Origin: Actinomycetes bacterium | GTDB taxonomy: Bacteria; Actinomycetota; Thermoleophilia; RBG-16-64-13 | Assembly: GCA_021815245.1 (NCBI GenBank) | Contig: JAKAHF010000204.1 | Location: forward strand, 1 to 5,412 | Length of the DNA: 5,412 nucleotides | Reading direction: 5' to 3' | Shown: piece by piece, positions 1 to 4,373 of the stretch | How positions within the stretch are numbered: the stretch's first letter is position 1 | How the letters are laid out: each line of letters begins with the position of its first letter | Notes under the pieces: model-generated | Database searches by the model: none | What the model was told of the DNA's origin: nothing | The model's input: the letters and a program-made list of their open reading frames with translations, nothing else | Position numbers and translations under genes: made by a program

Positions 1-1
1 T

Positions 2-778
2 CGCAGGCAGCGCGGCACACTCCACGATCTCGAACCGCGCCTGCGCAAGCTGCGCTGGTGGAACGTCTCGGTGGGGCTGATCCTTGCCGCGCAGGCGATC
101 GCCGTCGCGGTGCTCTCCAACGATTTCGCGCTGCCGGTCGTGGCCACCTACATGGCCGGCCCTCCCGGCACCGAACCCTCGATCACCAAGATCGGCGAGC
201 TGCCGCTCGGTTGGGGCGTCTTCGCCTTTCTCGCCATCTCGGCGGCGGCTCTGCTCATCATCGCTTCGCCGGGAGTGTTCGGCTGGTACAAGCGCAACCT
301 CTTGCGCGACCGCAACTATGGCCGCTGGATCGAGTACTCCATCAGCTCGTCGCTCATGATCGTGCTCATCACCATGATCGTCGGCGCGACCGACCTCGCG
401 GCCATGATGGCCATCTTCGGAGTGAACGCCTGCATGATCCTGTTCGGGCTGCTCATGGAGAAATACGAGAAGCCGGGCAGTCCGAGCTGGCTCTCGTTCC
501 TGTTCGGCTGCTTCGCCGGGATCATCCCGTGGATCGTGGTTCTGATCTACCTCTGGAGCCCCAACTTCGGTGACCAAGAAGCGCCCGGCTTCGTCTACGG
601 CATCATTGCCTCGATGTTCGTGTTCTTCAACATCTTCGCGGTCAACATGGTGCTGCAGTACAAGAAGGTCGGCCGCTGGCGCGACTACCTCTTCGGCGAG
701 AAGGTCTACATCATCCTCAGTCTGACGGCCAAGGCGCTGCTGGCCTGGCAGGTGTTTTCGGCGACCCTGGCGGGCTAG
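2..778 (+). CDS. Heliorhodopsin (5'-truncated by window edge)
   Basis: This is a seven-helix retinal protein of the heliorhodopsin family, light-responsive and thought to be sensory or regulatory rather than an ion pump. The frame is open from base 2 to a TAG at 776-778, giving 258 visible residues. Family hallmarks are SNDFALP (about 39-45), the GPPGT loop, RWIEYS with the counterion Glu111 (codon 332-334), IFGVNACMILFG, PGFVYGII, and SLTAKALLAWQ with the retinal Schiff-base lysine Lys244 (codon 731-733). Basic residues cluster in the N-terminal tail and in loops 2-3, 4-5 and 6-7, while loops 1-2, 3-4 and 5-6 are neutral or acidic. This implies a cytoplasmic N-terminus, the inverted topology typical of heliorhodopsins. 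The GTG at 71 lies inside helix 1 and is not the start; no ATG, GTG or TTG precedes it in frame, so the true start is upstream of the window. The membrane domain has no histidine. A DUF188 gene follows after 20 bases. The identification is from remembered family sequences but is very strong. Confidence 0.96.
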   Translation, partial: RRQRGTLHDLEPRLRKLRWWNVSVGLILAAQAIAVAVLSNDFALPVVATYMAGPPGTEPSITKIGELPLGWGVFAFLAISAAALLIIASPGVFGWYKRNLLRDRNYGRWIEYSISSSLMIVLITMIVGATDLAAMMAIFGVNACMILFGLLMEKYEKPGSPSWLSFLFGCFAGIIPWIVVLIYLWSPNFGDQEAPGFVYGIIASMFVFFNIFAVNMVLQYKKVGRWRDYLFGEKVYIILSLTAKALLAWQVFSATLAG

Positions 779-798
779 AAGGCTCCCCTGGCCCGGCC

Positions 799-1248
799 AT
801 GACCACCATCTTCATCGATGCGGATGCCTGCCCCGTCACGCGCGACGCCATAGCGGTGTCTCGGTCGCACGCGCGGCCGGTCGTCCTGGTGGCAAACGAG
901 TCGCAGAATCTGGCCAGGTACTCAGATCGCGCGGGGGTGACGATTGTGCAGGTGGCCTCGGGACGAGATTCCGCCGACTTCGCCATGATGCCCCTATTGG
1001 CCCCCGGAGATGTCGTGGTGACGGCCGACATCGGGCTCGCGGCCATGGCTCTCAGCCGGGGATGCCACGCTCTGAGTCCCCGCGGCCGCCGATACTACCC
1101 CGCGACAATCGATGCCGAACTGGCTCTCCGCCATGCTGAGCAGCGACAGCGACGCGCGGGAGGGCGAACGACAGGACCGCCCCCCTTCTTGGAAGAAGAC
1201 AGGCAGCACTTTCGGGAGTCGCTCGAGCGCCTATTGGCGGAGGCTTGA
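799..1248 (+). CDS. YaiI/YqxD family protein (UPF0178, DUF188), PIN-like
   Basis: The 149-residue protein matches the widespread YaiI/YqxD (UPF0178/DUF188) family in length and motifs. It opens with IFIDADACPV (Asp7 and Asp9), then has LVAN (30-33), GRDSAD (55-60), GDVVVTADIGLAA (70-82), ALSPRG (91-96), GPPPF (126-130) and a final DRQHF helix. The conserved acidic residues (Asp7, Asp9, Asp57, Asp60, Asp77) fit a PIN-like metal-binding nuclease fold, but the cellular role of the family is not established. It should be a soluble cytoplasmic protein. The ATG at 799 begins exactly at the family N-terminus. It has no good ribosome-binding site: AGAAGG at 777-782 is about 16 bases away, so translation may depend on coupling to the heliorhodopsin stop 20 bases upstream. 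The pair probably shares a transcript. Nothing in the sequence links its chemistry to light sensing. Confidence 0.93.
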   Translation: MTTIFIDADACPVTRDAIAVSRSHARPVVLVANESQNLARYSDRAGVTIVQVASGRDSADFAMMPLLAPGDVVVTADIGLAAMALSRGCHALSPRGRRYYPATIDAELALRHAEQRQRRAGGRTTGPPPFLEEDRQHFRESLERLLAEA

Positions 1249-1299
1249 TCGGGAGGGGTCTTTGTCTCAGCCGACAGTCCTTCTTTTGAGCCGGAAGGG

Positions 1300-1305
1300 T
1301 ATACT
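1300..1305 (+). promoter_or_regulatory. Possible -10 box TATACT
   Basis: TATACT differs from the sigma-70/SigA -10 consensus TATAAT at one position and stands out in a GC-rich region. No acceptable -35 hexamer is seen at 16-18 bases upstream, and there is no TG extension. It ends nine bases before an ATG at 1315, close to the arrangement of leaderless genes in actinobacteria. It could instead start a transcript with a long leader for the gene at 1540. Confidence 0.35.
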
Positions 1306-1314
1306 GCTGCGATC

Positions 1315-1398
1315 ATGCGCACAGCGAACATCCATATCTTTACACGAGGTGCAGTCGTCCTGCCGGACGACTTTCCCGATTCGCCGGCGGCTCGCTAG
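1315..1398 (+). CDS. Doubtful 27-codon ORF, possible leader peptide
   Basis: An ATG nine bases after TATACT opens a 27-codon frame, beginning MRTANIHIF, that ends with TAG at 1396-1398. It has no Shine-Dalgarno sequence, so it would have to be leaderless. It shares frame with the 89-residue gene downstream but is separated from it by the stop. Codons 13-20 overlap the hairpin at 1353-1372, an arrangement that could suit a leader peptide. Third-position GC is only moderate and I do not recognise the peptide, so chance is the likelier explanation. Confidence 0.15.
   Translation: MRTANIHIFTRGAVVLPDDFPDSPAAR
1353..1372 (+). terminator. 8-bp hairpin, possible weak terminator
   Basis: AGTCGTCC at 1353-1360 pairs perfectly with GGACGACT at 1365-1372 around a TGCC tetraloop. 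Only three T residues (1372-1374) accompany the 3' arm before CCC, so it is a poor classical intrinsic terminator. It lies about 105 bases after the DUF188 stop and could end the heliorhodopsin-DUF188 transcript, or act as an RNA structure in the leader of the next gene. Confidence 0.4.
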
Positions 1399-1472
1399 CC
1401 TCCGACTCTGCGCACAACCCTAGTCCGAATGCTGAATGCCGCGTCTGCCTTTGCGCTGCGCGCCGCGTTCCG

Positions 1473-1488
1473 CGAAGCCGAGGCTTCG
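1473..1488. repeat. 7-2-7 inverted repeat upstream of the 89-aa gene
   Basis: CGAAGCC (1473-1479) and GGCTTCG (1482-1488) form a perfect inverted repeat around GA. With a two-base centre it suits a dimeric regulator's operator better than a stable RNA hairpin, although a six-pair stem with a four-base loop is possible. It ends about 51 bases before the ATG at 1540. In GC-rich DNA a chance occurrence is quite possible. Confidence 0.3.
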
Positions 1489-1539
1489 AGCCGCCCTCGC
1501 TCTCTTGTTCTGTTCAACGTCATTGACGGGAGCCAAGGC

Positions 1540-1809
1540 ATGAGCGGCCTCAATACAAGAAGCATCAAAGACATGGTCAAAGACAACCAGAAGGTCTCGT
1601 TCCTCTTCTATCGGGACGGACAGCTGTGGTACAGCACCGAGTGTGGGTTCGAGTTCCCGGTCCCCATCTCGGAGGCGGGCACGGCGACCTTCTTCGCCCA
1701 AGACCGCGCGATCCTCTTCATGCGCTACATCCGCAAGTACATCGAGTACCTGCAGAAGAGCATGCAGGAGCACCGGTCCGCGCAGTCGCGCGAGGGTTCA
1801 TGCGCCTGA
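1540..1809 (+). CDS. Small conserved protein of unknown function, 89 aa
   Basis: The 89-residue soluble protein has no signal peptide or membrane helix. Its centre is compact and looks highly constrained: SIKDMVKDNQ (8-17), KVSFLFYRDGQLWYSTECGFEFPVP across 18-42, then TATFFAQDRAILFMRYIRKYIEYL from about 48 to 71, and a polar tail. The pattern suggests two or three beta-strands followed by an alpha-helix. I recall very similar short uncharacterised proteins (a tECGFEFPVP segment followed by ILFMRYIRK) in unrelated bacteria, including proteobacteria, but no function or domain name. I chose the ATG at 1540 because GGGAG at 1528-1532 is spaced seven bases before it and similarity begins there. 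The frame is open back to 1429, but that extension is Ala/Arg-rich and unconvincing. A strong hairpin follows. It appears to be a single-gene unit. Confidence 0.85.
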   Translation: MSGLNTRSIKDMVKDNQKVSFLFYRDGQLWYSTECGFEFPVPISEAGTATFFAQDRAILFMRYIRKYIEYLQKSMQEHRSAQSREGSCA

Positions 1810-1827
1810 GCAACTGAAGCCCAGACG

Positions 1828-1861
1828 GCGGAGACCCGGATTGTGAAGACCGGGTCTCCGC
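1828..1861 (+). terminator. Strong 12-bp hairpin without U-tract
   Basis: GCGGAGACCCGG at 1828-1839 pairs perfectly with CCGGGTCTCCGC at 1850-1861 around the ten-base loop ATTGTGAAGA. It starts 18 bases after the stop of the 89-residue gene. No T-run follows (ATTCGCC), so it would be a tail-less terminator of the kind proposed for high-GC Gram-positives, or an mRNA-stabilising stem. It separates this gene from the chemoreceptor transcript. Confidence 0.7.
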
Positions 1862-1903
1862 ATTCGCCGACCCAACCCCGGTCCAAGGCCGTCGAGGAGC
1901 ATC

Positions 1904-1940
1904 GGGCTATGTGCCGCCTTGCGTAGGAGTTCATAGGCCC
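1904..1940. repeat. Imperfect inverted repeat ahead of the receptor gene
   Basis: GGGCTATG (1904-1911) and CATAGGCCC (1932-1940) are complementary except for one bulged base and are separated by 20 bases. A smaller element, AATTC-GG-GAATT, lies at 1964-1975 next to the possible -10 box. Either could be an operator or a leader structure for the receptor gene. There is no independent support. Confidence 0.25.
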
Positions 1941-1960
1941 GCACCGAAAGCGAACGAGGA

Positions 1961-1966
1961 CATAAT
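1961..1966 (+). promoter_or_regulatory. Possible -10 box CATAAT of the receptor gene
   Basis: CATAAT matches five of six bases of TATAAT and would place transcription start near 1973, just before the ribosome-binding site AGAGG (1979-1983). No good -35 hexamer is visible at standard spacing, nor a flagellar sigma-28 type element. It is plausible because this is the only AT-rich spot in the leader. Confidence 0.35.
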
Positions 1967-1988
1967 TCGGGAATTGCGAGAGGGGAGT

Positions 1989-3857
1989 ATGGGCGAGACC
2001 AAGAGACTCACGCCGTGGACGCAAGTAGGCAAGGGGCTTCTGCTGGCGTACGTCGCCGCCTACATCTTGGCGCTGATAGTAACGACCGACCAGGCACAAA
2101 TCTGGACCCTCGACCTCCTGAATGCCGTGGGACCGTTGGCCGTCTTCGCGCTTTCCTTGCTCGCCGCATATCGCGCGAAGGGCGGACAAGCTCGGTGGTT
2201 TTGGCTGCTGGTGGCCCTCAGTCATGGTGCCGCCTTCTTCGGCGAGAGCGTTTGGGCCCGCTATGAGCTAGCGGGCGTGGAACTCCCCTATCCATCGGTT
2301 GCCGACGTCGGCTGGATAGCCTACTACCCACTCATACTGGTTGCCGTGCTCTTGATGATGTCGTTCGACGGCACGAGGCGGCTGGCGACTGCCGCGCAGT
2401 TCCTGGACGCGCTCATGCTCTCCATTGCAGCCGGCGCTCTCTGCTGGGTCACGATAGTGGCGCCCTACTTCGAACCTGATGACGGCATTGCCGCCAGCCT
2501 GACCAGCATTGGGTACAGCGGTGGCGATGTGCTGCTCTTGGCGGCGATTGCGGCACTATGGCTCACACCGGGGAGAGGCCGGCTTCCCCGAGGTCTTGGT
2601 TGGCTGTGCGCGTCGCTGCTGATCATGTTCGTAGCCGACACCGCGTACACACTCCTCATGGCAAACGGCACGTATCAGACCGGTAGCTGGGTCGACCCAT
2701 GGTGGCCACTCGCCTATGTGCTTGCCGGCATTGGTGCTCTTGCGTTCATCGGCTCCCCCGTATCCACGAGTCTTCTCCCCGAAGATGGCAGAGAATCGGT
2801 AGCGACCCGCACGTTCCTCCGCGTCGTGGCCCAGCGCTCGCGCACCGCCCTTCCGTACTTTGCCTTTCCCGCCGTAAGCGCGCTTCTCATCGTTCGCTTC
2901 CTCGCACAGGACGGGGGATACGCCGGCGACGCCGCCACGATCGCGGTCGCCGTGATCGTGACCGCGCTCATCCTCGTTCGACAGTTGCTCGTCGTTGTCG
3001 CCAATCAGAAACTGGAGCGCTCTCTCAGGAGGCTCTCCTCCGAACTGGAGATAGCGGCCGTCGAGATGCTCTCCATCTCATCGGACGTGGTGCACGGAGC
3101 CACTCAGACTGCCGCCGCGACCAACGAAACAGCTGTCACCATCGAAGAAGTGCAGCGTGCCGCGCTCATGGCCAGCCACGAGTCGGCGACACTCGCCGAG
3201 CGGACCAAGAGCGCGGCAGATGTGGCCGAGACGGGGCGCGGTACGGTTGAGCGGATGGTGGTCCTGGTCGACCGGATACACGAACAGATCGGAGTCGTCG
3301 CCAGCGCGATCGATCATCTTGATGAGAAAACCCACGCTGTTCGAGACATTCTCGCGACCGTGCACGATATCGCCGAGCAATCGAACCTGCTGGCGGTGAA
3401 CGCGGCGATCGAAGCCGCCAAGGCTGGGGAGCACGGCAAAGGTTTCGGTGTGGTAGCCCAGGAAGTCAAGGCGCTAGCCAAGCAGTCGCGAGAATCGGTG
3501 GCGCAGATACACACCATACTTGGAGAGATCGAATCGGCAAGCTCGCTCACTCTGTCCGCCGCGCGGGAGAGTCGGTCGGCCGTCGAATCGGGTAGGCGCG
3601 AGACCGCCGAATCGGGCGAAGCCATAAGGCTGCTGGCCGAGGGCGTGGCTGCCGCCGCGGAGTCAGCAATGCGTATCGCGGCCTCGAGCAGTCAACAGTC
3701 CACCGGAATGGAGCAGATCGGCCAAGCCCTGGCCGGCATCAACCAGGCCAGCGAGCAGTCTGTAGCAAAGACGCGCCAGGCCGAGCAGGAGGTCAGGCGT
3801 CTGCGAGACTTGGCTGCAGATCTGAACCGGCTGCGAGTAGTAGGCAGCGACGTCTGA
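1989..3857 (+). CDS. Chemoreceptor-like protein: multi-TM sensor fused to MCP signalling domain
   Basis: This 622-residue membrane protein should pass a signal to CheA/CheW. Its N-terminal half has about ten hydrophobic segments (near 13-32, 39-61, 68-86, 105-124, 135-158, 172-192, 203-224, 236-255, 286-305, 316-338) with short loops and motifs [16 protein letters not shown] (100-115), [15 protein letters not shown] and [15 protein letters not shown] recall similar membrane modules joined to GGDEF/EAL domains in actinobacteria, but give no family name. From about 340 on it is long coiled coil with the MCP hairpin tip: [20 protein letters not shown] (461-480), EHGKGF and [29 protein letters not shown] (567-582) resembles a methylation helix. 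No HAMP domain, periplasmic ligand domain or C-terminal CheR-binding pentapeptide is seen. The ATG at 1989 has AGAGG five bases upstream; the frame is open to a GTG at 1911, but that extension looks non-coding. The stop is 14 bases before the next gene. MCP identity is certain; the stimulus is unknown. Confidence 0.93.
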   Translation: MGETKRLTPWTQVGKGLLLAYVAAYILALIVTTDQAQIWTLDLLNAVGPLAVFALSLLAAYRAKGGQARWFWLLVALSHGAAFFGESVWARYELAGVELPYPSVADVGWIAYYPLILVAVLLMMSFDGTRRLATAAQFLDALMLSIAAGALCWVTIVAPYFEPDDGIAASLTSIGYSGGDVLLLAAIAALWLTPGRGRLPRGLGWLCASLLIMFVADTAYTLLMANGTYQTGSWVDPWWPLAYVLAGIGALAFIGSPVSTSLLPEDGRESVATRTFLRVVAQRSRTALPYFAFPAVSALLIVRFLAQDGGYAGDAATIAVAVIVTALILVRQLLVVVANQKLERSLRRLSSELEIAAVEMLSISSDVVHGATQTAAATNETAVTIEEVQRAALMASHESATLAERTKSAADVAETGRGTVERMVVLVDRIHEQIGVVASAIDHLDEKTHAVRDILATVHDIAEQSNLLAVNAAIEAAKAGEHGKGFGVVAQEVKALAKQSRESVAQIHTILGEIESASSLTLSAARESRSAVESGRRETAESGEAIRLLAEGVAAAAESAMRIAASSSQQSTGMEQIGQALAGINQASEQSVAKTRQAEQEVRRLRDLAADLNRLRVVGSDV

Positions 3858-3871
3858 GGCCCAGAAACGAG

Positions 3872-4342
3872 ATGAACGTGCTGGCCAATAGAAGGCTCTG
3901 GATCCGCCTCGCGGTTGTGGCGGTGTGGGCTATCGCCTTCGCCCTGGTGGAGGCGATGGTCGTCTACTACCTACGGAAGTTGTTCGCGCTCCAATACGGT
4001 CTGAGCTTCTCACAGCCCGACTTCCATTTTCCGCCCGAATACCTGCCCTACGAACGGGCGCGTGAGGCGGCGACCATAGTCATGCTCCTGGCGATCGGCT
4101 ACGTCGTCGGCAGCACGTGGTGGAGACGGTTGGCCTACTGGCTCTTCGCCTTCGGCGTGTGGGACATCTTCTACTACGTGTGGCTGTACGTGCTGCTGCG
4201 CTGGCCGTCGTCGCTGGGCACGCGCGATCTTCTGTTTCTCATGCCGGGCGAGTGGTGGGGACCCGTATGGGAGCCGGTGTTGATCTCGTGCGTGTTCATC
4301 GCCGCGGCCATCGCGATTCTGACACGGTCGCGGAAGGCCTAG
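3872..4342 (+). CDS. Four-helix integral membrane protein of unknown function
   Basis: The 156-residue protein has four predicted membrane helices, near residues 10-33, 65-80, 86-108 and 130-151, with a basic N-terminus and a basic C-terminal end (TRSRKA), so both ends are probably cytoplasmic. Striking polar and aromatic residues lie in or beside the helices: Glu27 before VVYYLR, REAATIVMLLAIG (64-76) and AFGVWDIFYYVWLYVLL (93-109) with Asp98. GEWWGPVWEP (126-135) precedes helix 4. I recall uncharacterised membrane proteins in several phyla with the same REAAT-IVMLLA and GVWDIFYYVWL signatures, but no function. The ATG at 3872 is 14 bases after the receptor stop and has only a weak purine-rich site (AGAAACGAG), so translation is probably coupled. 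It could be an accessory of the receptor or an unrelated passenger. A hairpin follows at 4352. Confidence 0.85.
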   Translation: MNVLANRRLWIRLAVVAVWAIAFALVEAMVVYYLRKLFALQYGLSFSQPDFHFPPEYLPYERAREAATIVMLLAIGYVVGSTWWRRLAYWLFAFGVWDIFYYVWLYVLLRWPSSLGTRDLLFLMPGEWWGPVWEPVLISCVFIAAAIAILTRSRKA

Positions 4343-4351
4343 CGGCGGCCC

Positions 4352-4371
4352 CGGCGAGGCCACCCTCGCCG
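4352..4371. terminator. 8-bp hairpin between convergent genes
   Basis: CGGCGAGG (4352-4359) pairs perfectly with CCTCGCCG (4364-4371) around the loop CCAC. It fills the 31-base gap between the plus-strand membrane gene (stop 4342) and the minus-strand MFS gene (stop at 4374-4376), so it could serve as a bidirectional terminator. Neither side has a T-run. Confidence 0.6.
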
Positions 4372-4373
4372 AC

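Larger units (their letters stand above)
1249..1539 (+). other. Intergenic stretch between DUF188 and the 89-aa gene
   Basis: This 291-base gap has no convincing gene on either strand. The frame of the following gene is open from 1429, but the stretch before 1540 is low-complexity Ala/Arg/Ser-rich and looks non-coding. The gap contains a TATACT box at 1300-1305, an 8-bp hairpin at 1353-1372, a 7-bp near-perfect palindrome at 1473-1488 and a doubtful 27-codon ORF at 1315-1398. TGCGCACA occurs twice (1316-1323 and 1409-1416), probably by chance. The promoter of the 89-residue gene presumably lies here, but I see no clear -35/-10 pair. Confidence 0.6.

Noticed and set aside
71..73. GTG at 71 as the heliorhodopsin start
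   Set aside because: It lies inside helix 1, and the upstream in-frame codons (LRKLRWWN) align with the N-terminal tail of known heliorhodopsins, so the gene begins outside the window.
58..573. 171-codon frame overlapping the heliorhodopsin
   Set aside because: It is an Arg/His/Gly-rich shadow of the heliorhodopsin frame and contains none of its motifs.
789..799. TGGCC-C-GGCCA palindrome between heliorhodopsin and DUF188
   Set aside because: It is only five pairs with a one-base centre in a GC-rich 20-base gap, and too short to be meaningful.
1429..1539. Longer start at ATG 1429 for the 89-residue protein
   Set aside because: The extra 37 residues are Ala/Arg/Ser-rich, have no ribosome-binding site and do not resemble the conserved core. 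ATG 1540 has GGGAG at the right distance.
1911..1988. Longer start at GTG 1911 for the chemoreceptor
   Set aside because: The 26 added residues precede a clear AGAGG-ATG start, have no ribosome-binding site of their own and contain the likely promoter.
1862..1988. c-di-GMP or other riboswitch ahead of the receptor
   Set aside because: I looked for GEMM-type conserved elements (GCAAA, CCGGG-type paired motifs) and found none; only short dyads are present.
2699..3250. 183-codon plus-strand frame inside the receptor gene
   Set aside because: It is an Arg/Cys/His-rich out-of-frame shadow with no recognisable motif, while the receptor frame is continuous through it.
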